DNA of 64,000 nt from Clostridia bacterium. GTDB lineage: Bacteria > Bacillota > Clostridia > Christensenellales > Aristaeellaceae. The notes under the pieces are model-generated. The model was given only the letters and a program-made list of their open reading frames with translations. It was not told the DNA's origin and ran no database searches. Where the stretch lies: assembly GCA_017395685.1 (NCBI GenBank), contig JAFQOD010000028.1, forward strand, positions 1 to 64,000. Direction: 5' to 3'. The position numbers were made by a program, and so were the translations under genes. The stretch's first letter is position 1, and each line of letters starts with the position of its first letter. This document shows, one piece after another, positions 44,006 to 52,580 of this stretch.

Positions 44006-45451
44006 TTATTTTTCTTCTGCCTGATCGGCTGCAGAAAGGGCATACATCTTTTCCAGCAATTGATCCAGCTTATTCTTCTGCACATAGACGTGGGTATCTC
44101 CATCCCGTCTGACGGCATAGCTTTCCCGGTCGAAGCTGATAAATTCCGCATGGAGCGCAGCATCGCCGGCAAGATCAAAATGAATCACGATTTCCGGATC
44201 CCCCAGATTTTCTGCATCCATCACAACGCCATTGGCCATCAGCACGCACAATTCCTGATAAAAGCCTTTGAAGGCGCTTTCATCCACTTTGTGATCATTG
44301 ACGGTATACACGGTCTGATCCTGCTGGCGCAGAAGACGGATGATATCCGTGCGTCCTTTGGCAGAAACGGTGATTTCCTCTGCTTTATCAATGCTCACCA
44401 GATGAACAAAGCGATCCATGCAGCCGGCCAGCGTAATATCATTCAGGAAAGAAAGCTTTTCTGCCGCAATTGTATATACTGCGCTTTCCTGATTGAACCG
44501 CAGATACTGCTGATCACCGGTCTTTTCCCCGATGGCCATGCTTACTTCTGTGCCCGCCGTATCACGGAGAACTATTTCGATGGCTTTCCCCATGCCGAAA
44601 TCGCTTTCAAGCATCCTATCCCCGGCATAGTGCTCCGCTTTGATCCCTGCGATATTTTCCACCAGGGCAGCCAAAGCAGCCACATCCACGTCATAGGTAA
44701 TGGGCTGGGTCATCAGATAATTGGATGCACCGATGCCAATATCCTTACGGGGCTGCTTTTGAATTTCCAGCGTCTGCATTCCCCGCTTCTGATTTTCTTC
44801 CGGCCATGTAATCCGCAGATAAGCAGGGGCATAAGGCTCGGCAATGGTGGGGGTTTCCACCGCATGCAGGTTTTCAAGGGGCTGCATCAGTGCCTGGGCC
44901 ACGGTCGGCGCCAGGGCATATACCGTTTTCTGCCCGTCCATACAGGCATAGTAGCTGGATACCGGGGATTGATCCCCGATGAAAATCGTTACCTTTTTCC
45001 CATCTGCAGTCTGAATGGTGATCTTTCCCTGGGGCGATGCCAGGCCGTATTCCTTCAGATCCGCAGCCTTCTCCTGAATGATGCTCTGGGCTTTCAGATT
45101 GACGCTCTGGGCAATGATGCGGCGGGCAAGGCTGCCATCCACAGCAAATTCCTCTTTCCCCTGGATCTGGTATCCATCGCCACCGTCACAAAGCAGAGTA
45201 TAGCGATTCTGACGAACGGCGATCTCAATGCTCCGCACATCCGCTGCCGCAAGCTGCACAAGCTCCAGAGAAGGGGCAGAATCATCCTGGGCAGGCTGCT
45301 TGCCGCCCAGCATCATCAGCAGGCCGCCGATGCAAACGACGGCAGCAATGCCAAGCACCAGGAACACAGGAAGGCGGGATTTCCCTTTACTGCGGCTGCC
45401 GGTCAGCGATTCCGCACTATCCATCAGGGGACGGTTTTTCTTTTCATCCAT
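44006..45451 (-). CDS. DUF4340-domain membrane protein of the GldAFG-like ABC operon
   Basis: A 481-residue protein with a short cytoplasmic head, one membrane helix (LPVFLVLGIAAVVCIGGLLMMLGG, about residues 27-50) and a large extracytoplasmic part with repeated DUF4340-like units (ADLKEYGLASPQGKITIQTADGKKVTIFIGDQSP; the second around ESDFGMGKAIEIVLRDTAGTEVSMAIGEKTG). DUF4340 proteins typically follow GldG-like ABC auxiliary genes, as here (TAATG stop/start overlap, GGAGGAGG site). Function is unknown; a role in surface assembly or export is suggested by context only. Confidence 0.88.
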   Translation of the reverse strand: MDEKKNRPLMDSAESLTGSRSKGKSRLPVFLVLGIAAVVCIGGLLMMLGGKQPAQDDSAPSLELVQLAAADVRSIEIAVRQNRYTLLCDGGDGYQIQGKEEFAVDGSLARRIIAQSVNLKAQSIIQEKAADLKEYGLASPQGKITIQTADGKKVTIFIGDQSPVSSYYACMDGQKTVYALAPTVAQALMQPLENLHAVETPTIAEPYAPAYLRITWPEENQKRGMQTLEIQKQPRKDIGIGASNYLMTQPITYDVDVAALAALVENIAGIKAEHYAGDRMLESDFGMGKAIEIVLRDTAGTEVSMAIGEKTGDQQYLRFNQESAVYTIAAEKLSFLNDITLAGCMDRFVHLVSIDKAEEITVSAKGRTDIIRLLRQQDQTVYTVNDHKVDESAFKGFYQELCVLMANGVVMDAENLGDPEIVIHFDLAGDAALHAEFISFDRESYAVRRDGDTHVYVQKNKLDQLLEKMYALSAADQAEEK

Positions 45452-46920
45452 TACAGATGCCTCCTCCTGCGCCAGATGATCATGCCGCCGATCAGCAGCA
45501 CGGCCGGGATCACGCCGATCACAGCGATCGTCAGAATGTGATAGACGGTATTGCTGGGCATCCTGAGCACGTAGGAGCCCATGCTCTTTCCGGGCACCTG
45601 CACAGATTCGCCGCCGCCAACCAGCCAATTCAGGGGCGAATACAGCAATTCGCCGTTATCATAGGCGGTAAAGAGGCTGCTATCCATCAGGAACAGAGCA
45701 TTTCCGATAACATAAATCCGCGTATCCGCCCCATTCCCCTGATTCTTTTGCATGGCAACGGCCATGGGGAAGGTGCCCGTCTCATCCTCCGCTTCCCGGT
45801 TCAGGGTGGACGTCTGGGTCAGCTTGCTCTTGATATACGCTCCGGGAGAGGTGGTGAGCATCGTTTCATACTGCACCCCCATTTCCCGCATCGGGGTCAC
45901 CCGAATGGCCTGGCTCTGGGGCAGTACCACATAATCCCCCCGCTCAAAGCCAGCCGCAGCATTTATATCCGCATCTTCAGCGGTCAAATGAATATCCGGC
46001 ATCAGATAAAGCTGATTGCGGTAGTAGTATTCCACATAGCCCATATCCTCCACCAGCAATCCCTTATCCACCTCCAGCCCATACAGGGCCAGCAGCATAT
46101 CAAAATAGGGCAGCGCACCAGAAACATAATTGGAGGCATAATACAGCCTGCCGCCGGTAGCCAGGAAGGCCTTCATATGCTCATATTCCGCTTCGGAAAG
46201 ATCCTTGCTGGGGGCAATGGCAATCACCACATCATCGGCCCCCAGTTCCGTTTCCAAATTGGAAAGATGCAGTTCGCGAGGCTCATAATTGCGGGCCCTG
46301 AGCCCATCGGTTACATAGCGCAGTTGATTCAGCGTCAGTTCATCATGGCCCTGCAGGAAATAGATCACCGGCGTATCCTGGCTGGTCACATAAATGATGG
46401 CGGAGGTCAGCGCCTGCTCACCCACAAAATCATATTTTGTATAGGCCTGGGTCTGATAATCGATTTCATAATCGTACAATTCATTCTGGGGAATGACCCG
46501 GAATTTATCTTCCGCTGCATTGGCCACAATGATGGCATTGGCAGACAAGGTCACATTTTCCGTACGGAAACGGCTGACGGAGGAGGGATTGGCCATCATA
46601 TCCAGGTTCTGTGTTTTCACATGGCCCAGCGCCTCATAGCGCTTGAGAATTTCCTCCATCATCTTCCGCTGGGAGGAAGATGTGCTTTCGGAATACAGGG
46701 TATAGATGTGCACTTCCTCGTTGAGGCCCTCTACCACGCCCCGGGTTTCATCCGAAATGGAAAACTGCTGATTTACGGATAAATCCGCCGTCCAGGCAAA
46801 TCGATCCTCTGCTTCGCTCAATACATAATTCACCAGGATCACGGCAAGAATGACGGCAATCGTCAGTATGATGCTGCCGGCGCCGTAGCGCAGCTTCTTG
46901 AATCGTTCATTTTTCATCAT
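45451..46920 (-). CDS. GldG-like ABC transporter auxiliary protein
   Basis: A 489-residue membrane protein with helices at both ends (YGAGSIILTIAVILAVILVNYVL and ILTIAVIGVIPAVLLIGGMIIW) and an extracytoplasmic domain between. Residues ADLSVNQQFSISDETRGVVEGLNEEVHIYTLY and VIYFLQGHDELTLNQL match the GldG/ABC-auxiliary family, which partners with ABC-2 exporters in gliding motility and many non-gliding bacteria. The ATG at 46920 follows the permease stop by one base (TGATATGATG), so it is translationally coupled. Cargo unknown. Confidence 0.88.
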   Translation of the reverse strand: MMKNERFKKLRYGAGSIILTIAVILAVILVNYVLSEAEDRFAWTADLSVNQQFSISDETRGVVEGLNEEVHIYTLYSESTSSSQRKMMEEILKRYEALGHVKTQNLDMMANPSSVSRFRTENVTLSANAIIVANAAEDKFRVIPQNELYDYEIDYQTQAYTKYDFVGEQALTSAIIYVTSQDTPVIYFLQGHDELTLNQLRYVTDGLRARNYEPRELHLSNLETELGADDVVIAIAPSKDLSEAEYEHMKAFLATGGRLYYASNYVSGALPYFDMLLALYGLEVDKGLLVEDMGYVEYYYRNQLYLMPDIHLTAEDADINAAAGFERGDYVVLPQSQAIRVTPMREMGVQYETMLTTSPGAYIKSKLTQTSTLNREAEDETGTFPMAVAMQKNQGNGADTRIYVIGNALFLMDSSLFTAYDNGELLYSPLNWLVGGGESVQVPGKSMGSYVLRMPSNTVYHILTIAVIGVIPAVLLIGGMIIWRRRRHL

Positions 46921-46921
46921 A

Positions 46922-47643
46922 TCAGTTTTCGCTCCATCTTCTCTTTTCAATCATGCGCACCGTCATAAACAGCAGCACGCCGGCAAAGGAGAGCAAATAC
47001 AGCACATTGGAGGGGCTGAGCAGGCCCACGGCAAATTCCGTATTCCGGGTGCTCAGGGACAGCCATCCGAATAATTTCCCCGCGAAGGCGAAGGGACTAC
47101 CCGCCGGGATCATCTGGGGCACAAATTCCAGCACCTGCAAAAGAATATTCACCACCAGCGTCACAATGGCGGCGGTCAACTGGTTCTCACAGATGGAGCT
47201 GATAAATAAACCAATGGCAATATACACACACCCCAGCAGGAAACAGCCCAGATAACTGGTGGCTACCATGCCAAAGGATAGGGTGCCGAAAATGATGATA
47301 ATCACAGGATAGAGGAAGGTGACGGCCAGGGTGGTCAGCAGTACGCTGGCCGCGGCCAGAAATTTGCCCGTCACGATGCTCCAAAGAGAGATGGGGGATG
47401 TGATCAGCAACTGATCGGTTTTATTTCTTCGTTCCTCGCTGAACAGCCGCATGGTCAGCACCGGCACAAACATCACCAGAATATAAGCGATCCGGTCAAA
47501 AAGCCGCTCATATCGCTGGAAGAGGAAGAAAGATTATAGCCCCAGAAAAAATAACCGCTTACCAGCAGAAAAAAGCCCATAAACACATAGCCTACCGGCG
47601 TTTTGAACATGGCCTGCCATTCGCGTTTCCATACAGCGCGCAT
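46922..47643 (-). pseudogene. ABC-2 type permease (GldF-like), disrupted by a one-base frameshift
   Basis: The gene starts at ATG 47643 after GGAGGAGG and encodes MRAVWKREWQAMFKTPVGYV...SDMSGFLTGSLIFW, then hits TGA at 47475-47473. The neighbouring frame immediately continues MFVPVLTMRLFSEERRNKTDQLLI through four to five membrane helices to 46922. Family members read ...IFWMMFVPVLTMRLF; inserting one A after TGG (CTGG^TGATG) restores this exactly, giving 240 residues. The TGATG stop/start overlap could still allow two-part translation. Both partner genes are intact, so the break may be recent, or a sequencing error. Confidence 0.82.
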
Positions 47644-47658
47644 AACCGTCCTCCTCCT

Positions 47659-48597
47659 TTATTTCAGCATTTCTTCCTGGGTCAGGCGCAGGAAAATATC
47701 CTCCAAAGATTCATCCATGGGCTTCATCAGCACCACCGGAATATGGCTGGCAGCAAGATGCTCAAAAACCATGGATCGGCTTTCCTTTTCCATTTCCAGC
47801 ATGAAATCCAGCATGCCCTCTTCCTTGGATCCGGCACATTTGCATTCATGTACCCCAGGAACGGCAGCAAGCACAGATTGCACCGCCTTTTCTTCCGCCT
47901 TTGCCCTGATCTGCATGCGCATCCGGCCGTCGGATCTGCCCGTCAGATTGGCCAGCGTATCCTGGGCCACAATCCGGCCCTCATTGATCACGATAAATTT
48001 TTCGCACACTTCCGATACTTCCGGCAGAATATGGCTGGAAAGAATGACGGTATGATCCTCCCCCAGACGACGGATCAGGGTGCGGATTTCGATAATCTGG
48101 GTGGGATCCAGGCCCACGGTGGGCTCATCCAGAATGATCACCTCCGGATTTCCCACCAGTGCCTGGGCCAGGCCTGTGCGCTGCTTATAGCCCTTGGAAA
48201 GATTGCGGATCAGCCTTCCCCGCACATGGCCGATGCCCGTCAGTTCCGTAATATCATCCAGATGCTTTTTCATCAGCTTCCGGTTTACCTTTTTCACATC
48301 GCAGCAGAAACGCAGATATTCCTCCACCGTCATATCCATATACAGGGGCGGATTTTCCGGCAGATAGCCGATCTGGCGCTTGGCCTCATAAGGATGCTTC
48401 AGAATATCATATCCGTCAATGCTGATGCTGCCGGCGGTAGTGGAAATATAGCCGGTAATCATATTCATAGTGGTGGATTTTCCGGCGCCGTTTCTGCCCA
48501 GGAAACCCACCACTTCCCCTTTCTGAACGGAAAAAGTGGCATCCCGGACAGCATATTTATCGCCGTATCGCTTGGATACGTTTTTTACTTCAATCAT
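47659..48597 (-). CDS. ABC transporter ATP-binding protein (GldA/NatA-like)
   Basis: A 312-residue ATPase of the ABC-2 exporter type. Walker A FLGRNGAGKSTTMNMI, Q-loop GYLPENPPLYMDM, signature NLSKGYKQRTGLAQAL, Walker B VIILDEPTVGLDP and H-loop ILSSHILPEVSE. The C-terminal 90 residues form the DUF4162-like tail (NEGRIVAQDTLANL). GGAGG precedes the start at 48597; longer readings lack one. First gene of the operon with the permease, GldG-like and DUF4340 genes. Confidence 0.95.
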   Translation of the reverse strand: MIEVKNVSKRYGDKYAVRDATFSVQKGEVVGFLGRNGAGKSTTMNMITGYISTTAGSISIDGYDILKHPYEAKRQIGYLPENPPLYMDMTVEEYLRFCCDVKKVNRKLMKKHLDDITELTGIGHVRGRLIRNLSKGYKQRTGLAQALVGNPEVIILDEPTVGLDPTQIIEIRTLIRRLGEDHTVILSSHILPEVSEVCEKFIVINEGRIVAQDTLANLTGRSDGRMRMQIRAKAEEKAVQSVLAAVPGVHECKCAGSKEEGMLDFMLEMEKESRSMVFEHLAASHIPVVLMKPMDESLEDIFLRLTQEEMLK

Positions 48598-48638
48598 ATT
48601 GCTTCCTCCACATATGAAGATTCTTAAAGAAAAACGCA

Positions 48639-48673
48639 GAAGGATGGAGGGCCTTTTCCGCTCCCCATCCTTC
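48639..48673 (-). terminator. Likely terminator of the GntR-controlled catabolic operon
   Basis: GAAGGATGG / CCATCCTTC stem around a 17-base loop, followed on the minus strand by TGCGTTTTTCTTT. It lies between the last catabolic gene and the next operon. Confidence 0.65.
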
Positions 48674-48684
48674 AAAACATTTGC

Positions 48685-49446
48685 TTATTTGCAGTTCGCA
48701 AAGCTGAATCTGGGCGTGGAACTGACCTGATGCAGCCAGTAATCCAGCTTTTCCAGCTGTTCATTTGTTCCCTGGCATTGGAAAAATGCTGCGCCCTCAC
48801 AGCCGCATACACCGCCGCCGGCCACAAGATAGGGCTGCGTACCGGTCAGCGCCCGGATAGCATCCAGTTCCGTATAGGCCATGCCTACAGAGGGGGCCAG
48901 ACGAAGGCCGATGGCCTCGGCGCTGTTCACAATCTGGCACAGCTGATGAATGGGCTGCTCCACCCGCTTTTCCACGCCCACCGGCACAATCACCCGGACT
49001 CTCCTGCCCACCGCGGCCCGATAAATGGGGCCCATGGTGCCGGAAGTAGGATTGCCCGCCAGAATGGCAGATTGGCCCGTAGCCAGATGAACGGCATTGG
49101 CGCCCTTGAAAATGATATCACCTGCACGCATCCCATCTGCCAGATCATGAATGGTCTTGCCGCGGATGCGCTGCCCCTTGCTGATCACCACATCCCCTTC
49201 CAGTTTGCCCAGGGATTCAGGAATACCCTCCCTGCGGATAATACCCCGGAAGAAGCGGTATTTTTCAAAATCGGTATCCCCGATACGGGCCAGCAGCGCT
49301 TGTGCAAGATAAGCATTGGTGGTGCCTGCCACCACCAGCACGGTATGCTTTTCCATGGCCTCGACGACGGAGGCATCCTGGGCCAGCGCCAGGGCAATCA
49401 ATTGCTTGCCGGCAGAAGGGGAAAGAAAAATCTGCTTGGATTTCAT
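48685..49446 (-). CDS. Conserved-looking protein of unknown function closing the CoA/biotin operon
   Basis: A 253-residue soluble protein I cannot place. It begins [20 protein letters not shown] and is rich in glycine turns and small hydrophobics: [66 protein letters not shown] and [15 protein letters not shown]. These suggest an alpha/beta fold with a phosphate- or nucleotide-type loop and a cysteine pair near the end (CGC). Its ATG overlaps the biotin-carrier stop, so it is tightly tied to the carboxyl-transfer genes. It could be a catalytic partner or a CoA/acid-handling enzyme; neither is shown. Confidence 0.7.
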   Translation of the reverse strand: MKSKQIFLSPSAGKQLIALALAQDASVVEAMEKHTVLVVAGTTNAYLAQALLARIGDTDFEKYRFFRGIIRREGIPESLGKLEGDVVISKGQRIRGKTIHDLADGMRAGDIIFKGANAVHLATGQSAILAGNPTSGTMGPIYRAAVGRRVRVIVPVGVEKRVEQPIHQLCQIVNSAEAIGLRLAPSVGMAYTELDAIRALTGTQPYLVAGGGVCGCEGAAFFQCQGTNEQLEKLDYWLHQVSSTPRFSFANCK

Positions 49447-49826
49447 TCCTGGGCACCTCCGATTACCGCCGCCACCTGACCCGCGCGGAGAAGATCCCCT
49501 GCCTGTACGGGCAGGCTTTCCACCACGCCGTCAAAGGGGGCGTATAATTCATTTTCCATTTTCATGGCTTCCACGGTCACCAGCAGATCGCCTGCCTTCA
49601 CCGTATCCCCTTCCTTTACCCATACCTTCACCACTTTCCCGGGCAGGGGCGTTGTCACCTGGCCATCCAGGGCAGCCGGCCGGCAGGGCCTGGGGGTATA
49701 GCGGGGGGCCTTGGGAAGCAGTGCCGCCTGCAGAATATCGGTTAAGGATTCCTGATGCTCCGGATGAGAAATACATTCCATCGTCAGGCGGTACATTCTA
49801 CCCTGATGCTGAAATTCATATACCAT
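49443..49826 (-). CDS. Biotin carboxyl carrier protein
   Basis: A 127-residue biotin carrier of the acyl-CoA carboxylase/decarboxylase gamma type. The C-terminal biotinyl domain (about 57-124) reads [21 protein letters not shown], then [15 protein letters not shown], with K89 the biotinylated lysine. The N-terminal 40 residues ([18 protein letters not shown]) are a docking-like segment, and a short Pro/Arg-rich linker joins them. In decarboxylases it shuttles CO2 from the transferase to a membrane subunit; in carboxylases from biotin carboxylase. Neither partner is in this operon. Ribosome site GGAGG. Confidence 0.93.
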   Translation of the reverse strand: MVYEFQHQGRMYRLTMECISHPEHQESLTDILQAALLPKAPRYTPRPCRPAALDGQVTTPLPGKVVKVWVKEGDTVKAGDLLVTVEAMKMENELYAPFDGVVESLPVQAGDLLRAGQVAAVIGGAQE

Positions 49827-49835
49827 AGAATCCTC

Positions 49836-51377
49836 CTACACAGGCATGTTGCCATGCTTTTTGGGCAGCTGCTCCACCTGTTTATTTTCCAGCGCCTTCA
49901 GGCAGCGGATCAGCACCCGCCGGGTTTCCGAGGGCAGGATGATCATATCCGTATATTCCCGGGCGGCCTTGCGGTAAGGATTGTTGAAGGCCGCTTCATA
50001 CTGGGCCGTCAGTTCGGCGCGGGTGCGGGCGGGATCATCCGATGCGGCAATTTCCTTGCGGAACACAATGGCCGCTGCCCCGGCTGCCCCCATCACAGCG
50101 GATTGAGCTGTGGGCCAGCTGAGCACCACATCCGGGCCCATCCCCTTTTCGCACATGCAGGCGGAGGCGCCACCGTACATTTTCCGCATGGTCAGGGCAA
50201 TCTTGGGAACGGTGGCATTGGCAACGGCATACACCATCTTTGCGCCATGGCGCAGTACCCCCGCATACTCCTGATCCACCCCCGGCAAACACCCGGGCAC
50301 ATCGGATAAAAATACCAAAGGAATGCCAAAGGCATCGCACAGATTGACGAACTGGGCCGCTTTATCCGCCGCATTCATATCCATGCTGCCTGCTTTATAC
50401 AGCGGCTGATTGGCGATGAAGCCCACGCTTCTGCCATTGAGCCGGGCAAGAGCCACCACAATATTCCGGGCAAATTCAGGACGGATTTCATAATAGAAGC
50501 CATCATCTGCCATCAATTCAATCACCCGGCGCACGTCAAATACCTTGCGGCTGTCCTCCGGGATGATGGTATCCAGTTCGGGCACCAGCTTATCAGGATC
50601 CTCGCTGCAGCGATATACCGGCGGCTTTTCCCGGCAGTTATCGGGAAAAAAGCTGAGCATCAGCTTCAGCTGCTCAATGCAATCGGCGTCATCCGCCGCC
50701 ACCCTATGGCATACACCGGAAATACGGCTGTGCACCCGGGCGCCGCCCAGGGCCTCATCATCGATCACTTCGCCGGTAACGCTTTTGACCACCGCAGGGC
50801 CGGTAACGAACATGCGGCTGGTGCCATCCACATTGATAATAAAATCCGTCAGCGCAGGGGAATAGGCGCCGCCGCCTGCACAGGGGCCCATGATGGCTGA
50901 AAGCTGGGGAATATAGCCGGAGGCATAGGCGTTCAGCCGGAAAATATCCAGATACAGCTTGGTATCATTGCCTTCCTGAATGCGGGCGCCGCCGCTGTCA
51001 TTGAGGGCAATGATGGGCTTGCCTGCCCGGATGGCTTCCTCCATCAGCCGGACGATCTTGATACCGTGCATTTCCCCCAGGGAGCCGCCCACCACCGTGG
51101 CGTCCTGGGCATAGGCATATACCACCCGGCCATTTACGGTACCAAAGCCCGTCACCACACCATCCGCCGGGGCATCCACCTTATCCATGCCAAATTCCGT
51201 GGCGCGATGACGGACGAACAGGCCGTATTCCATAAAGCTGCCCTGGTCAAAAAGCAGATCCAGCCTTTCCCGGGCCGTCAATTTCCCTTTTTCATGCTGC
51301 TTCTGAATGCGGGCTTCGCCCCCGCCCTGAAGCAGTTTTTCTCTTTTCGCAAGGAATTCCTCATTGGGAGTGCTCAT
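49836..51377 (-). CDS. Acyl-CoA carboxyltransferase subunit (PccB/MmdA type)
   Basis: A 513-residue carboxyltransferase that moves carboxyl groups between biotin and a CoA thioester (propionyl/methylmalonyl-CoA-like). Both crotonase-fold halves are complete: KLTARERLDLLFDQGSF, GGARIQEG, GPCAGGGAYSPALTDF in the N-terminal half; FIANQPLYKAGSMD, FLSDVPGCLPG, KMYGGASACMCEKGMGPDVVLSWPTAQSAVMG in the second. The start at 51377 follows GGAGG. Coupling with a CaiB transferase and a biotin carrier suggests that a CoA ester from the kinase/aldolase pathway is carboxylated or decarboxylated; the exact substrate is unknown. Confidence 0.94.
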   Translation of the reverse strand: MSTPNEEFLAKREKLLQGGGEARIQKQHEKGKLTARERLDLLFDQGSFMEYGLFVRHRATEFGMDKVDAPADGVVTGFGTVNGRVVYAYAQDATVVGGSLGEMHGIKIVRLMEEAIRAGKPIIALNDSGGARIQEGNDTKLYLDIFRLNAYASGYIPQLSAIMGPCAGGGAYSPALTDFIINVDGTSRMFVTGPAVVKSVTGEVIDDEALGGARVHSRISGVCHRVAADDADCIEQLKLMLSFFPDNCREKPPVYRCSEDPDKLVPELDTIIPEDSRKVFDVRRVIELMADDGFYYEIRPEFARNIVVALARLNGRSVGFIANQPLYKAGSMDMNAADKAAQFVNLCDAFGIPLVFLSDVPGCLPGVDQEYAGVLRHGAKMVYAVANATVPKIALTMRKMYGGASACMCEKGMGPDVVLSWPTAQSAVMGAAGAAAIVFRKEIAASDDPARTRAELTAQYEAAFNNPYRKAAREYTDMIILPSETRRVLIRCLKALENKQVEQLPKKHGNMPV

Positions 51378-51390
51378 GATCTTTCCTCCG

Positions 51391-52566
51391 TCATTCAAAT
51401 GCCTTGGCGATTTCCTCTTCCGTCATATTCAGCAGCTGCGCCATCACATCATGGGTATCCTCACCCAGCGCAGGGGAACGGAACGCAGGCTGATAGGGCA
51501 TGCTCTGCATCTTGAGGGGGAAGCCCACTGTACGGAAGGTGCCCGCCTTGCTGTCCTCTACATCGATGAACATATCCCGGGCGATCAGCTGCTCATTCTT
51601 TGCCACATCGTCCACCTTGTTGATTTCACCAAAGGGCAGGCTATACTTGGCCATTACAGCGGCAGCCTCCGCCGTGGTCAGCGCGCTAAATACCGGCTGC
51701 ATGGCCGCATCCAGTTCATCCTTATTCTGATAGCGATCCTTTTGCTCCTTGAACCGGGGATCCTCATAAATTTCGGGATGGCCCAGGGCCTCCATCAGGG
51801 TTTTGAACTGGGCATTGGTGGGGCAGCATACCATGATGCTGCCATCCTTGGTGCCAAATTCCTGGAAGGGAGCGGAAATGGCATGCCGATTTCCCTGGGG
51901 AACGGGCACGATGCCATTCACATTATATCTTGCGATTTCATTGACCATCACGGAAGCCGCCATGGCATCCAGCATGGATACATCCACAAACTGGCCTTCG
52001 CCTGTATTGGCCCTGTTCTGCAGCGCTGCCAGCACGCCGATGGCGCCGTAGAGCCCCGCCACCACATCGGCAATGGAGGTGCCCGCCTTGACGGGCTTTC
52101 CATTCTTTTCGCCGGTGATGCTCATAAACCCGGACATGGCCTGCACCGCAATATCCAATGCGCCCCGGCCGCTGTAGGGACCGGTCTGGCCGAAGCCGGA
52201 AATGGCCGCATAAATGATATCCGGCTTGATCTGCCGCAGGGCTTCATAATCCAGCCCGAATTTTTTCATGGTGCCGGGCTTATAATTTTCCACCACCACA
52301 TCGGAAATTTTGACAAGATTGATGAAAATTTCCTTCTGGCGGGGATCCTTCAGATTCAGTTCGATGCTTTTTTTGCCGCGGTTGCAGCTGACAAATTTGG
52401 CACTGGTGCCGCCCCGGGCCGGCGTTTCATTGCGGGTATCATCCCCGAAACCGGCGCGCTCGATCTTGATCACTTCGGCCCCCAGATCGCACAGCGTCAG
52501 GGTGCACATGGGGCCCGCCACAAACTGGGTCAGATCCAGAACACGGATACCTTCCAATGGTTTCAT
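51391..52566 (-). CDS. CaiB/BaiF-family (class III) CoA transferase
   Basis: A 391-residue CoA transferase that moves CoA between carboxylic acids. The nucleophilic aspartate is D167 (GTSIADVVAGLYGAIG). N-terminal block LDLTQFVAGPMCTLTLCDLGAEVIKIER, RGKKSIELNLKDP and VVVENYKPGTMKKFGLDY are classic for the class. AAAGGA precedes the ATG at 52566. Its place between an FGGY kinase and a carboxyltransferase implies that an organic acid made from the sugar is activated as a CoA ester. Donor and acceptor are not deducible. Confidence 0.94.
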   Translation of the reverse strand: MKPLEGIRVLDLTQFVAGPMCTLTLCDLGAEVIKIERAGFGDDTRNETPARGGTSAKFVSCNRGKKSIELNLKDPRQKEIFINLVKISDVVVENYKPGTMKKFGLDYEALRQIKPDIIYAAISGFGQTGPYSGRGALDIAVQAMSGFMSITGEKNGKPVKAGTSIADVVAGLYGAIGVLAALQNRANTGEGQFVDVSMLDAMAASVMVNEIARYNVNGIVPVPQGNRHAISAPFQEFGTKDGSIMVCCPTNAQFKTLMEALGHPEIYEDPRFKEQKDRYQNKDELDAAMQPVFSALTTAEAAAVMAKYSLPFGEINKVDDVAKNEQLIARDMFIDVEDSKAGTFRTVGFPLKMQSMPYQPAFRSPALGEDTHDVMAQLLNMTEEEIAKAFE

Positions 52567-52580
52567 CGATCTCATTCCTT

